Below are positions 1 through 9,229 of a DNA stretch of 64,000 bases, piece after piece (position 1 is the stretch's first letter; every line of letters begins with the position of its first letter). The position numbers were made by a program, and so were the translations under genes. The notes under the pieces are model-generated. The model worked only from the letters and a program-made list of their open reading frames with translations, ran no database searches and was not told where the DNA came from. Origin of the DNA: Pseudomonas sp. UBA6562 (GTDB taxonomy: Bacteria > Pseudomonadota > Gammaproteobacteria > Pseudomonadales > Pseudomonadaceae); contig NZ_DJJS01000007.1 in NCBI RefSeq assembly GCF_002434265.1, positions 306,014-370,013 on the forward strand. Reading direction: 5' to 3'.

Positions 1-134
1 GTGGACTTGCCCGAGCCGCTGGGGCCGATGATGACCACCACTTCGCCTTGGCGAACGTCCATATCCACACCCTTGACCACCTCGTGCGTGCCGAACCGCT
101 TATGCAGGTCGCGAACCGTCAGGATCGTGCTCAT
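1..134 (-). CDS. Polar amino-acid ABC transporter ATP-binding protein, N-terminal part only
   Basis: The window edge leaves about 44 N-terminal residues. They start MSTILTVRDLHKRFG and run to a Walker A P-loop (GPSGSGKS) at about residues 37-44. This fits the cytoplasmic ATPase of a GlnQ/HisP-type importer for polar amino acids. Its ATG overlaps the TGA of the upstream lyase gene as ATGA, so it is the last visible gene of the operon that starts at 3850. The rest of the gene lies outside the window. Confidence 0.9.
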   Translation of the reverse strand, partial: MSTILTVRDLHKRFGTHEVVKGVDMDVRQGEVVVIIGPSGSGKS

Positions 135-1633
135 AGGCCCGCCCGCGCCCGGGTCAGGGCTTGCAGGTTGAGGTCGGCCGCGCTCATGCGCTCGCGGCGT
201 TGCCGATTGCCCGTGCGCTCGGCATCCAGGCGCTCGCTGGCGCGCGCCAGGCTTGGCAGCAGGGCGCCGAGCGAGGGGCCGCCTGCGGAACTGCGGCCCT
301 GCACGTTGCAGACCGGGTCGAGGCACTCGCGCACGTGCTGCTCCGGCAGGTGCAAGGCATGGCCCAGTTGTTCGAGGGCGCAGGCATCGACCATCTGCGT
401 GGTGATCCGGTGGGCCGGCAGGCCCTGGTCCATGGCCATGCGCACCACGCCGCCGACCACATGGTGGGCCTCGCGGAACGACAGGTCGACGTCGCGCACC
501 ATCAGGTCGGCCAAGCCGGTGGCGGTGGAGAAGTCTTCGCCGGCGCGACGGGCTGCCAGGTCGACGTTGGGGGTGGCGGTGCGCAGCACCAGGTCCAGCA
601 GTTTCAAGCAGCGCAGGCTTTCTTCGGCCGCCTCCCAGAAGCCGCGGGTGCCTTCGCGGTTGCCGTCGCCGGTGTGGGAGAAGTGGGTGCCCTTGATGGT
701 CACGCTCGCGCCCATCAACAGGCCGACGATATGCCCGCTGCGGCCCTTGAGGTACTCCAGCACGGTGGGGTTCTTCTTCTGCGGCATGATGCTGGAGGTG
801 GCGGCGACGCTGTCGGGGAAGTCGATGAGGTTGAACTCATGGGTGCTCCAGACGAAGTAGTCCTGCGCGACGCGGCTCCAGAACACCGCCAGGTTGCTCA
901 GGTGCGACAGGCTCTCGAGGAGGAAGTCGCGCGAGCCGATGGCGTCCAGGGCGTTGTCCAGGTAGCCGTCGAAGCCCAGCAGTTCGGCGGTGCGCGCGCG
1001 GTCGATATCGAACGGTGTGCCGGCGAACGCGGCGGCGCCGAGCGGGCACTGGTTCATCGACTCCAGCGTCTGGATCAGGCGCTTGCTGTCGCGCTCCAGC
1101 GCTTGCTCCACCGCACTCAGGTAATAGCCGTAGGTGATCGGTTGCGCCGGTTGCAGGTGGGTGTAGCCGGGCATCACCACTTCGGCGTAGGTCTGGGCGC
1201 CGCGTAGGGCCGTGGCGCGCACCGTCGCCAGCTCGTCGATCAGGTCCATCAACAGGTCGCGGCAGCGCAGGCGGTCGAGGGTGGCGAGGATGTCGTTGCG
1301 GCTGCGGCCGGTGTGCAGGCGCCCGCCGATGTCGGCGCCGATGTGCTCGATCAGGTGCGCTTCGTAGTTGAAATAGGCGTCCTCGCGGGAAGGATCGAGC
1401 TCGACCGCCTCCGGCCCGGCCTGCTCCATGTCCAGCACACCCTTGGCCAGCACGCTGGCATGTTCGCCACGGATCAGGCCCTGTTCGGCGAGCATCAGGA
1501 TGTGCGCCTTGTTGACATTGCCCAGGTTGGCGAAGCCGCTGGCGAAGCCTTCCAGGCGTGGGCGATAGATGTACTCGTTCACCTCGGGCGCAGTGCTTTC
1601 TTTCAGGCGCCGACTGACTTTGGATGCTTGCAT
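131..1633 (-). CDS. Argininosuccinate lyase-like lyase of the aspartase/fumarase superfamily, inside an ABC transporter operon
   Basis: A 500-residue ArgH-type lyase. Visible family signatures are the GRLHTGRSRND region near residue 108 and the flexible SSIMPQKKNP loop near residues 281-290, which carries the catalytic serine. The family cleaves C-N bonds by beta-elimination and releases fumarate. The open frame extends upstream, but the ATG at 1633 follows a good GGAGAGG site and the protein then starts like the family. It overlaps the permease gene by 31 bp and the ATPase gene by 4 bp. At 500 residues it is longer than housekeeping ArgH (about 460), and its place in an uptake operon suggests a catabolic role on an imported N-succinyl-type amino acid. 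The substrate is inference; EDDS-lyase-like enzymes are an alternative to true argininosuccinate lyase. Confidence 0.85.
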   Translation of the reverse strand: MQASKVSRRLKESTAPEVNEYIYRPRLEGFASGFANLGNVNKAHILMLAEQGLIRGEHASVLAKGVLDMEQAGPEAVELDPSREDAYFNYEAHLIEHIGADIGGRLHTGRSRNDILATLDRLRCRDLLMDLIDELATVRATALRGAQTYAEVVMPGYTHLQPAQPITYGYYLSAVEQALERDSKRLIQTLESMNQCPLGAAAFAGTPFDIDRARTAELLGFDGYLDNALDAIGSRDFLLESLSHLSNLAVFWSRVAQDYFVWSTHEFNLIDFPDSVAATSSIMPQKKNPTVLEYLKGRSGHIVGLLMGASVTIKGTHFSHTGDGNREGTRGFWEAAEESLRCLKLLDLVLRTATPNVDLAARRAGEDFSTATGLADLMVRDVDLSFREAHHVVGGVVRMAMDQGLPAHRITTQMVDACALEQLGHALHLPEQHVRECLDPVCNVQGRSSAGGPSLGALLPSLARASERLDAERTGNRQRRERMSAADLNLQALTRARAGL

Positions 1634-2322
1634 TCTGGAACCTCTCCAAGGGAAGGACGTGCCGCCGGGCGACCCAGACGACGTTCGAGATAACGGCTGA
1701 GCCAGGTCAGTGCGGAGCAGATGACGAAGTACACCAGCAACACCACGCCGTAGACGGCGAAGGCCGGGCTGACGCCGGTCATGACGGTTTCGCGTTCGAT
1801 GATGATCTGGCCGACCTTGAGGAACTCCCCAACGCCTACCAGTGCGCCCAAGGAGGTGGCTTGCACCAGGATCGTCAGCAGCCCGGTGTAGGCCGGCAGA
1901 ATGGCCTTCATCGACTGCGGCACGATCACGTGCAGGTAGATCTGCCAAGGGCGCAGGCCCAGGGCCCAGGCGCTTTTCCACTGGTGCACGGACACCGATT
2001 CCAACCCGCCGCGGACGATTTCGATACCGTTGGCGCTGCCCCACAGGGTCAGGCCCACGACGACGGCGGCGAAGGGGCTCAGGTCCACGCCGAACATCGG
2101 CGCGCCGAAGAAGATGAAGAACACGTTGACGATCAGCGGAATCGAGCGGAACAGCTCGACATAGGCGTGGATCGCCCACCCCAGCAGGCGGTGCTTGACC
2201 GTGGCCAACACGCCGAGCACGGCCGAGATCAGCGTGGTGAACAACAGCACCACCAGCGCCAGATACAGGGTCATCAACAAGCCTTTGCACACGAAGCTCC
2301 AGTTTTCGAGAATGAAGTTCAT
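1603..2322 (-). CDS. Amino-acid ABC transporter permease (HisM/GlnP type)
   Basis: A 239-residue inner-membrane permease starting MNFILENWSFVCKGLLMTLYLA, with several hydrophobic segments. The family's cytoplasmic loop is around residues 150-180 and packs against the ATPase. Permeases of this group work in pairs, and the gene 7 bp upstream is the partner. Its 3' end overlaps the lyase gene by 31 bp, which points to coupled translation. The substrate cannot be read from the sequence. Confidence 0.92.
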   Translation of the reverse strand: MNFILENWSFVCKGLLMTLYLALVVLLFTTLISAVLGVLATVKHRLLGWAIHAYVELFRSIPLIVNVFFIFFGAPMFGVDLSPFAAVVVGLTLWGSANGIEIVRGGLESVSVHQWKSAWALGLRPWQIYLHVIVPQSMKAILPAYTGLLTILVQATSLGALVGVGEFLKVGQIIIERETVMTGVSPAFAVYGVVLLVYFVICSALTWLSRYLERRLGRPAARPSLGEVPECKHPKSVGA

Positions 2323-2329
2323 AGGTGCC

Positions 2330-2992
2330 TCATTGCCTGAAAGGACGTTGCAGGTGGGCGGACAGCCGCGCAGTCAACAGCGCCAGGGCACCGACCAGCA
2401 CCAGGTACATGACGCAGATGGCGCTGAACATCTCGATGGCGCGAAAGTCCGTGGCGATGCGGTCCACGGCGACGAAGGTCAACTCCGCCAGGCCGATGGC
2501 CTGCAGGTAGGACGAGTTCTTCAACAGCGAAATCGCGGTGTTGAGCATCGCCGGCAGGCTGGTGCGGAACGCGATCGGCAGGGCGATCAGGGCGAAGTAC
2601 TGCAGCGGTTTGAGGCTCAGCGCCAGGCTCGCCTCGCGCATGCCACGCTCCACGGTGGCCAGCCCGCCACGGATGTTCTCGATCTGGTAGGCCCCGGCCC
2701 ACAGCGACAGGCACACCACCCCCGACCAGAACAACGACAGCCCCAAACCGATGGCCGGCAGGCCGTAGAAGATGAAGAACAGCTGCACCAGGATCGGCGT
2801 GTTGCGGATCAACTCCACATACAGCGCCACGACCTGCGACAGCACCGGGATTCGCATGACGCGCACCGCGCCGCCCAGCACGCCGATCAGCAGCGAACAG
2901 AGGATGGCCAGCGCCGTGACGCGCAGGGTCATGAGCACGCCGTCGAGCAGGGCCGGCCATTGCTCGATCAGGTAATGGATGTCGAAATCCAT
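2330..2992 (-). CDS. Amino-acid ABC transporter permease (HisQ/GlnP type)
   Basis: A 220-residue inner-membrane permease that is a paralogue of the downstream one. It begins MDFDIHYLIEQWPALLDGVL and shares the N-terminal amphipathic lead-in and the first long transmembrane helix typical of His/Glu/Gln/Arg/opine importers. It lies 12 bp after the binding-protein gene and 7 bp before the second permease. Known relatives are the HisQM and OccQM pairs. Confidence 0.92.
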   Translation of the reverse strand: MDFDIHYLIEQWPALLDGVLMTLRVTALAILCSLLIGVLGGAVRVMRIPVLSQVVALYVELIRNTPILVQLFFIFYGLPAIGLGLSLFWSGVVCLSLWAGAYQIENIRGGLATVERGMREASLALSLKPLQYFALIALPIAFRTSLPAMLNTAISLLKNSSYLQAIGLAELTFVAVDRIATDFRAIEMFSAICVMYLVLVGALALLTARLSAHLQRPFRQ

Positions 2993-3004
2993 GGCGGCGG
3001 CCGG

Positions 3005-3850
3005 TCAGAGCGTTTCGGCAGGTTTGGCCTGCTCGAACACACTGATGTAGTAGCCCTGGATGTTCTCGGGCACGAACTGCTCGACCCAGCCCCGATACAG
3101 GTGCTCTTGGCGCATGCGCAGGACCGCTGCGCTGAGGAAGTCGCGCCATTGCGCTTCGTTCTTGCGCACGCCGATGGCCGCATCGGAGATCTGGAACGGC
3201 TCGCCGATCAGCCGCGCGTCCTTGTCGTTGTCGGCGACCACCACCAAGGTGGCGGCGTCATGGGTGTAGGCGTCGGCACGGCCCTGGCGGAAGGCTTGCA
3301 GCGCGTCGGCGGCGCTGTTCATGCGCAGGGTCTTGACGTCGGGCATGTGGTCCTCGAACCACTTGGCCTGCACCGAGCCCTTGAGCGTGGCGAGGGTCTT
3401 GCCTTTGAGGTCGGCGATTTTTTGTGCAGGGCTGGCTTTCTTCACCACCACGTCGCTGGCACCCCAGCGGTAGGGCGTGGTGAAGTCGATCACCCGCTGG
3501 CGTTCCGGGGTGACGCCCAGGGTGGCGATCAGGAAGTCGACCTTGCGGCCCAGCAGCTGCGGCACGCGATTTTCAGCCGTTACGCAGGTGAAGCTGACCT
3601 TGTCCTTGGAGCCCAGGGCCCACAGGGAAATCTGCTTGGCCATTTCCACTTCCACGCCGGCGAATTCGCCCTTGTTGTCTTGATAGCCGTAGGGGGGTTG
3701 GTCGCAACGCACGCCGGCCCGGATCTGGCCTGCCTCTTTGATGGCTGTGGGCACGGGCGGCAGGTCGGCGGCTTGCACGGTGCACACCGCGGCCAACGGC
3801 ATGCACGACAGGGCCAATGCAGCGCTTAGTTTCTTATACGAGAACGACAT
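3005..3850 (-). CDS. Periplasmic amino-acid-binding protein of the ABC transporter
   Basis: A 281-residue solute-binding protein of family 3. Residues 1-27 form a signal peptide (MSFSYKKLSAALALSCMPLA, processed near VQAAD). The mature domain has typical family motifs such as GVRCDQPPYGYQD near residue 46 and VEMAKQISLWALG. It would bind the ligand in the periplasm and deliver it to the two permeases. It is the first gene of the operon and lies divergent from a LysR regulator. Confidence 0.92.
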   Translation of the reverse strand: MSFSYKKLSAALALSCMPLAAVCTVQAADLPPVPTAIKEAGQIRAGVRCDQPPYGYQDNKGEFAGVEVEMAKQISLWALGSKDKVSFTCVTAENRVPQLLGRKVDFLIATLGVTPERQRVIDFTTPYRWGASDVVVKKASPAQKIADLKGKTLATLKGSVQAKWFEDHMPDVKTLRMNSAADALQAFRQGRADAYTHDAATLVVVADNDKDARLIGEPFQISDAAIGVRKNEAQWRDFLSAAVLRMRQEHLYRGWVEQFVPENIQGYYISVFEQAKPAETL

Positions 3851-4078
3851 GATGCCTCCTGATTACCGGTCTGCACCGCGCCAGTGGATCGGGGCGATGC
3901 GTGAGTACAAGGGCAGAGCTGAAATGAAGCTGGAGCACCGGTTTTTGTTCGTGTTGTGGCCGGTATGCGCTCGAGGGTATCGCGCCGCGTCGGGGCAGAC
4001 GTCGATGTAGTGATAGTTATAAAATCTGTGCGTCATGCAATCAAATGACAATACAACAACCCGTCATGCAGAAATGAT

Positions 4079-5002
4079 ATGGCCATCAATTTCAAGCAGA
4101 TCGAAACCTTCCGTGCAGTCATGCTCTGCGGCTCGATGACGGCAGCGGCGCAGGCGCTGCACACCTCGCAGCCCAACGTCAGCCGCCTGATCGCCCAACT
4201 GGAACGGGCCAATGGCTTCAAGTTGTTCGAAAGGGTAGGCGGGCGACTGGTCCCCACCGACGAGGGTGCGCAGTTCTTCGCCGACGTGGAGCGCGCCTTC
4301 ATCGGGCTGCACAGCCTGGAAACCTCCGCCCAGCACCTTAAGCGCGGCGGCACTGGGCGTCTGCGCATCGGCGCGGTGCCCTCGCTGACCCATGGCTTGC
4401 TGCCGGCGATCATCCAGCGCTTTCGCCAGCAGAACCCGAACGTGCACATCTCCATCCACACCAACGACTCGCCGAACGTGGCGCATTGGGCGGCCACGCG
4501 CTTCTGCGACGTCTGCCTGGTGTCCTATGTGGCCGAGGACATGGCGGGTGTGCGTTCGCAGATCATCTGTGACGTGCCTGGCGTGTGCATTTTCCCCAAG
4601 GGCCACCGGCTCGGTGCGCTGCAGGTCGTGACCCCTGCGGACTTGAAGGGCGAGGCGTTCATCTCGCTATCGCACACCGACGGCGCCCGCACGCGGCTCG
4701 ATCGGCTGTTCGCCGACGAAGACCCCCGCGTGCTCAACCTGGACGCGACCCATGCCGCCACCGTGTGCTCGCTGGTCGGGCTTGGCTTGGGGGTAAGCGT
4801 GGTCAGCCCGCTGGTGGCCGCCGAGTACTTGCACACCGCCATCGACCTGCGGCCGTTCGCGCCAGAGTTGCGTTTCTATACGTACTTGCTGCTGCCTTCC
4901 GACCGGCCCGAGAACGTGTTGACCCAACGGTTTCGGGTGCTGGCCGAGGCGATGCTGAGGGAAGCGGCGCAAGGCGAGCCATTGGGGCAGGGTAAGGGCT
5001 GA
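4079..5002 (+). CDS. LysR-family regulator, divergent from the ABC/lyase operon
   Basis: A 307-residue LysR-type activator. The N-terminal helix-turn-helix covers roughly residues 5-65 (FRAVMLCGSMTAAAQALHTSQ), followed by a periplasmic-binding-protein-like effector domain. The sequence most resembles the OccR/NocR group that controls opine and arginine-derived amino-acid use; this is family recognition, not proof. The 228-bp gap to the divergent binding-protein gene is the obvious site for its operator, and the imported substrate or its lyase product is the likely co-inducer. Confidence 0.9.
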   Translation: MAINFKQIETFRAVMLCGSMTAAAQALHTSQPNVSRLIAQLERANGFKLFERVGGRLVPTDEGAQFFADVERAFIGLHSLETSAQHLKRGGTGRLRIGAVPSLTHGLLPAIIQRFRQQNPNVHISIHTNDSPNVAHWAATRFCDVCLVSYVAEDMAGVRSQIICDVPGVCIFPKGHRLGALQVVTPADLKGEAFISLSHTDGARTRLDRLFADEDPRVLNLDATHAATVCSLVGLGLGVSVVSPLVAAEYLHTAIDLRPFAPELRFYTYLLLPSDRPENVLTQRFRVLAEAMLREAAQGEPLGQGKG

Positions 5003-5087
5003 GATCGAAGGCGCTCCAGAGGAGCGCTCGGCACCTAACGCCGAGCATTCGCAAAGACGACGGCCTGCCTCTCGCGGGCGAAGGGGT

Positions 5088-6014
5088 TTAAGCGGCCGGT
5101 ACCGTAGGTTGGCACCCGTGGTGCGGCTGGTGGTGCTGGATCAGAAAGTCCACGAACACCCGCACCCTGGCCGGCATCGCCGCGCCGCCCACGAACACGG
5201 CGTGGATCGGCTCCAAGTCGCCAGGATTGAAGTCCTCCAGCAACGGCATCAAACGCCCACTGGCCAAGTCGTCGGCCACCGAGAAACGGCCGATGCGCGC
5301 AATGCCGGCACCCAGCCGGGCGAACTGCGCCAATGCCTCGCCGCTGCTGCAGGCGATATTGCCGGCGATCTTCAGGCTGAAGGCCTCGCCGTTGCGGCGA
5401 AACGGCCAATCGGGCGCGGCGCGGCGGAAGTTGAAACGCAAGCAATTGTGCGTGGCCAAGTCTTCCGGCCGCTGGGGGGTGCCGCAGCGCGACAGGTAAT
5501 CGGGCGAGGCGACGATGACCTGGCCGGTGGCGCCGATCTGCCGGGCGCTCAACGAGCTGTCGGGCAGCAGGCCGAAGCGTATCGCCACGTCGGCCTGGCC
5601 CCCGAGAATGTCGACCACTTCGTCGCCCAGGGCCAGGTCCACCGTCACCTGGGGGTAGCGGGCGCTGAACGCTGCGACCAGCGGCACCACGCTCAAGCGG
5701 CCATGCCCGAGCGCCGCGCTGACCCGTAGCCGACCGCGTGGCACGCCCTGGTCTGTGATCGCCTCTTCGACTTCCAGCAAATCCGCCAGAATGCGCCGCG
5801 CCCCGCGCAAGTAAGCCTCGCCTTCCGGCGTCAGGGTGATGGCCCGCGTGGTGCGCAACAGTAGCCGCGTGCCCAAGCGCTGCTCGGTCCGCGCCACGAT
5901 CCGGCTGACCGCCGATGGGGTAAGGCCCAAGGCCCGTGCGGCGGCGGAAAAGCTCCCCGCTTCGGCCACGCGCGCGAACACCTCCATCTCACCCGAGCGT
6001 CCGTTGACCTCCAT
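5088..6014 (-). CDS. LysR-family regulator, divergent from an MFS exporter
   Basis: A 308-residue LysR-type protein. The HTH is near residues 10-65 (EVFARVAEAGSFSAAARALGL), then comes a LysR substrate-binding domain. It belongs to the subgroup with a short GRLRVSAAL linker, which often controls adjacent oxidoreductase or efflux genes. The next gene, an MFS transporter, is divergent with a 96-bp gap, so that transporter is the likely target. Confidence 0.9.
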   Translation of the reverse strand: MEVNGRSGEMEVFARVAEAGSFSAAARALGLTPSAVSRIVARTEQRLGTRLLLRTTRAITLTPEGEAYLRGARRILADLLEVEEAITDQGVPRGRLRVSAALGHGRLSVVPLVAAFSARYPQVTVDLALGDEVVDILGGQADVAIRFGLLPDSSLSARQIGATGQVIVASPDYLSRCGTPQRPEDLATHNCLRFNFRRAAPDWPFRRNGEAFSLKIAGNIACSSGEALAQFARLGAGIARIGRFSVADDLASGRLMPLLEDFNPGDLEPIHAVFVGGAAMPARVRVFVDFLIQHHQPHHGCQPTVPAA

Positions 6015-6110
6015 CTGTGCCTCCCAAGCAAAAGTCTTTGGCCAAGGCGCCGTCTAGTGCGGCGCGGCGAGGGATCGTAGCATTCGCCGCATAGATAAGG
6101 AGCTATTTCC

Positions 6111-7304
6111 ATGCGCATCAACCCCCCTTTACTCGCCCTGGCCCTGGGTGCCTTCGGCATCGGCGTCAGCGAATTCGCCCCCATGGGCATGTTGCCCGGC
6201 ATCGCCACCGACCTGGGCGTGACCATTCCGGCGGCCGGCATGCTGGTCAGCGCCTATGCCTTGGGCGTGCTGGTCGCCGCGCCTTTGATGACCCTGGCCA
6301 CTGCGCGGCTGGGCCGTCGTCAGTTGCTGATCGGGCTGATGGCGATCTTCACCCTGGGCAACCTCATGTCGGCCCTGGCCGACGGCTACTTCACCCTGCT
6401 CGCCGCACGTCTGGTCACCTCGATGAACCACGGCGCGTTCTTCGGCATCGGCGCCATCGTCGCCGCCAGTGTGGTGCCGGCGGACAAACGTGCCGGCGCC
6501 GTCGCGGCGATGTTCATGGGCCTTACGCTGGCCACCATCGGCGGCGTACCGCTAGCCACTTGGTTCGGCGAGCTGCTGGGCTGGCGCGCCTCGTTCTGGG
6601 GCATCGCCGGGCTGGGTCTGGTGGCGATGACGGCCTTGTGGTTCGCGCTGCCGTCGCTGCCGGCGCCGGCTGGCGTGGGGGTCAGAACGGAGCTGCGCGT
6701 GCTGGGCAAACCCGAGGTATTGGCCGCCCTGGCGCTGACCGTGGTGGGTTCGAGCGCGATGTTCACGGTATTCACTTACATCGCGCCGATCCTGCAGGTC
6801 GAGGCGGGCGCGTCGACGGCCTTCGTCACGGCGATGCTGGTGCTGTTCGGCATCGGTCTGACCCTGGGCAACCTGTGGGGCGGCAAGGCGGCGGACCGCT
6901 CCATCGACCGCACCCTGATCGTTTCGCTGGTGGTGTTGATCGGGGTATTGCTGGTGTTGCCGGCGCTGCTGGACTGGTCGGTGCCGACCGCCATCGCCGT
7001 GGTGGTCTGGGGCGCGGCCAGCTTCGCCCTGGTGCCGCCGTTGCAGATGCGTGTGATGGAAGCGGCCAAGGACGCGCCCAACCTGGCTTCGGCGGTGAAC
7101 ATCGGCGCGTTCAACTTGGGCAACGCCGTTGGCGCCGCTGTGGGGGGCGGGGTGATTCAGGCAGGCTTTGGGTATGCCGCGCTGCCGGCAGCCGGTGCGG
7201 CGATGGCGGGCGTCGGCTTGCTGATGGTGCTGGTCTTCGCGCGGCGGCAACGGGCGCGTGCGTTGCGCGGCGCTCAGACGTTGGATGCCTCCGCCTGCTC
7301 GTGA
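6111..7304 (+). CDS. MFS efflux transporter (AraJ/YdhP type)
   Basis: A 397-residue protein with 12 predicted membrane segments. The N-terminal signature FAPMGMLPGIATDLGV is followed by the MFS loop 2-3 motif with LGRRQ near residue 70. Homologues are drug/proton or sugar/proton antiporters. A ribosome site AAGGAG lies 8 bases before the ATG. The last 31 bp overlap the 3' end of the convergent MerR gene. The exported compound is unknown. Confidence 0.9.
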   Translation: MRINPPLLALALGAFGIGVSEFAPMGMLPGIATDLGVTIPAAGMLVSAYALGVLVAAPLMTLATARLGRRQLLIGLMAIFTLGNLMSALADGYFTLLAARLVTSMNHGAFFGIGAIVAASVVPADKRAGAVAAMFMGLTLATIGGVPLATWFGELLGWRASFWGIAGLGLVAMTALWFALPSLPAPAGVGVRTELRVLGKPEVLAALALTVVGSSAMFTVFTYIAPILQVEAGASTAFVTAMLVLFGIGLTLGNLWGGKAADRSIDRTLIVSLVVLIGVLLVLPALLDWSVPTAIAVVVWGAASFALVPPLQMRVMEAAKDAPNLASAVNIGAFNLGNAVGAAVGGGVIQAGFGYAALPAAGAAMAGVGLLMVLVFARRQRARALRGAQTLDASACS

Positions 7305-7690
7305 GGCGTTTGACTCAGACCTGTCGAAGCGCCAGCCGCCGCGCTGCGTAGCGGGCAGGTCAAGGTGAGGCTGTGGCGCAGGGCATCGCGCAGTTGCCCC
7401 AGCGCCACGAGACGTTCCTCGATCACCCCTAGCTTTTCTTCCAGCAGCAGCGCCACGGCCCGATCTGGGCCGTCGGCCTGCCACAGGTGGCCGACGTTGC
7501 TGCCGATTTCGCCCAGGCTGAAGCCCAAGCGCTGGGCGTTGCGGATGAAATCCATCAATTGCACCGTTTGCGCGGGATAGTCGCGGTAGCCGTTGGCCAA
7601 CCGCTGCGACCGGATCAGCCCGCGTTCTTCGTAGAAGCGCAAGGTATCCCGGCTTACGCCACAGGCCTGCGCCAGTTCGCCGATACGCAT
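7274..7690 (-). CDS. MerR-family transcriptional regulator
   Basis: A 138-residue MerR protein. The winged HTH is at residues 1-70 (MRIGELAQACGVSRDTLRFYEERGLI), followed by a dimerisation helix (residues about 80-115). The short tail has one cysteine (TCPLRS) and no clear metal-binding cluster or effector domain, so the signal is unknown. It resembles the group that controls oxidoreductases. It overlaps the MFS gene tail to tail by 31 bp and is divergent from the small membrane-protein gene at 7773. Confidence 0.9.
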   Translation of the reverse strand: MRIGELAQACGVSRDTLRFYEERGLIRSQRLANGYRDYPAQTVQLMDFIRNAQRLGFSLGEIGSNVGHLWQADGPDRAVALLLEEKLGVIEERLVALGQLRDALRHSLTLTCPLRSAAAGASTGLSQTPHEQAEASNV

Positions 7691-7772
7691 CGAAACGTCC
7701 TTGTAGGGGGTTGACCTTGGAGCATACCCCAGGCTTTAGCCTGCCGGCTTCATTGATCGAGGAGGCGTGGGT

Positions 7773-8192
7773 ATGTGGAGCGAACAGGGTTATCTGAGAC
7801 TGGTGCGGGCCAGTGGCGTTTACGATCTGCTGGTGACGCTGGCGTTCGCCACGCCATGGACGTTCGTGCTGCTCCATGGGCAATTGCTGGCGCTGCACCA
7901 AGCACTTGGCCTAGCGGGCGAGATGCCGACGTTCGGGCCGTTGCACATGCTGATGGCGAACCTGATGGGGTCGATCGTTTGCGTGTGGGCCTGGTTGCGT
8001 ATCCGTCACCCGCAGCGGCGGTTCGGACGCTATGACGCGGCGGGGCGGGTGTTGTTCGCGTGCTGGCAGGGGTATGCGCTGGGGCAAGGGGCAACGCAGC
8101 TGGTGTGGGGAGTGTTGGTGCTGGAGATGGTGTGGGCGGTGTTGCAGTGGTGGCCGGTGAAAAAGAATGCTAGGGCCGTTGCCATGGCCTGA
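7773..8192 (+). CDS. Small integral membrane protein of unknown function
   Basis: A 139-residue protein with about four hydrophobic segments (for example LVTLAFATPWTFVLLHG and LMANLMGSIVCVWAWL) and a basic C-terminus. A GTG lies two codons upstream, but GAGGAG sits 8 bases before the ATG at 7773, so that start is preferred. It is divergent from the MerR gene, which suggests control by it. I do not recognise a named family. Confidence 0.75.
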   Translation: MWSEQGYLRLVRASGVYDLLVTLAFATPWTFVLLHGQLLALHQALGLAGEMPTFGPLHMLMANLMGSIVCVWAWLRIRHPQRRFGRYDAAGRVLFACWQGYALGQGATQLVWGVLVLEMVWAVLQWWPVKKNARAVAMA

Positions 8193-8350
8193 CAGTAGGG
8201 GGAAGCGTTTGGATTTTGCGGAAGTTTCCCAGGTAAGGCGTGGAGAGTTGCCAATACCCATACGCTCAATTATCGTGCGCCCTCCTGGGTACCGCTGACA
8301 TACGGTTTTTGGTGGGGCATTCGGTATAAATGCCCGCCTGAGGCTTCGCT

Positions 8351-9229
8351 ATGTCGCATCGCACGTTCTGGTCAATCGCACTGTTGGCGGTCACGGCCAT
8401 CTGGGGTTGGAGCTTCGTCGCCAAGCATGATCTATTAGCCAGCATGGCCGCCTCCACGCTGAACGCCTGGATGTTCACCTTGGCGGCGCTGGCGCTTCTG
8501 CCGTTTTCAATCCGCTCATTGCGCACCTTGCGAAGCCGCGACTGGCTGGGCGCTGTGTTTGCAGGTGTAGTGCTCTTCGCTGCATTTTCGTTGCAAACCT
8601 CAGGAACCGCCCTTACCACGCCTTCGAACGCTGGGTTCATCACAGGCTTGTGCACTGTTTTCACGCCGCTGTTCGTTTTTCTCATCGGCAGGGGGCGGCC
8701 CAGTCTCAAGCAAACGGTGGGAACGGCCATCGCCATGGTCGGCCTGGGTCTACTGAGCCTGGACAGGTTTGCCGTGCACCAGGGTGATCTGCTGATTCTG
8801 GGCTGTGCCGCGTGTTTCGCGGTGCATATCGTGGTCGTTTCGACCTTCACCACCCCTGGCGTTGCGATGGCCTCGGCTGCCATTCAGTTGGGTGTCGTCG
8901 GTGTGGCCTCCCTGATCTGGAGCTTGGGCACCCAGCAGTTTTCCCTGCCCAGTACGCTGCCTTCGACGCTCACCATTCTGACCCTGGCGCTGTTGGCGAC
9001 TGCCTTGGCCTACGCGATTCAAAACCGCGCCCAAGCAGTGTTGGCGCCGGAGAAGGTGGCGCTGATCCTTATCTGCGAGCCGGTCTTCAGCGGGGTGTTC
9101 GGTTATTTTCTCGCTGGCGATCGCTTACCTCCTGAACGGCTGGCGGGGGCGGGTTTGATTCTGCTGGGGCTTGCCGTTACGGAGCTTCGCATCGGGCGTT
9201 TGGCTTATTGCTCGTGGCGTCGTTCTTGA
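8351..9229 (+). CDS. EamA/DMT-family transporter
   Basis: A 292-residue membrane protein with ten predicted helices in two EamA repeats. Typical signatures are AIWGWSFVAKHDLL near residue 17 and, at the end of the second repeat, PVFSGVFGYFLAGDRL. Family members export amino acids or other metabolites. It stands alone, with 158 bp before it and about 200 bp after it, and no regulator is attached. The substrate cannot be told. Confidence 0.9.
   Translation: MSHRTFWSIALLAVTAIWGWSFVAKHDLLASMAASTLNAWMFTLAALALLPFSIRSLRTLRSRDWLGAVFAGVVLFAAFSLQTSGTALTTPSNAGFITGLCTVFTPLFVFLIGRGRPSLKQTVGTAIAMVGLGLLSLDRFAVHQGDLLILGCAACFAVHIVVVSTFTTPGVAMASAAIQLGVVGVASLIWSLGTQQFSLPSTLPSTLTILTLALLATALAYAIQNRAQAVLAPEKVALILICEPVFSGVFGYFLAGDRLPPERLAGAGLILLGLAVTELRIGRLAYCSWRRS

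Noticed and set aside
1634..2290. N-terminal extension of the ArgH-like frame
   Set aside because: The extra residues are out-of-frame translation of the permease gene; the ATG at 1633 has a ribosome site and the family start.
2195..3829. Long plus-strand open frame (544 codons) opposite the permease and binding-protein genes
   Set aside because: It is antisense to three well-supported genes, has low-complexity His/Gln/Arg composition and matches no family; it reflects high G+C. Similar long frames opposite the DUF1624-type gene, crtI, crtX/fni and ycaO were rejected for the same reason.
7274..7690. CarH/LitR-type regulator for the crt operator
   Set aside because: This MerR protein is only 138 residues and lacks a B12-binding domain.
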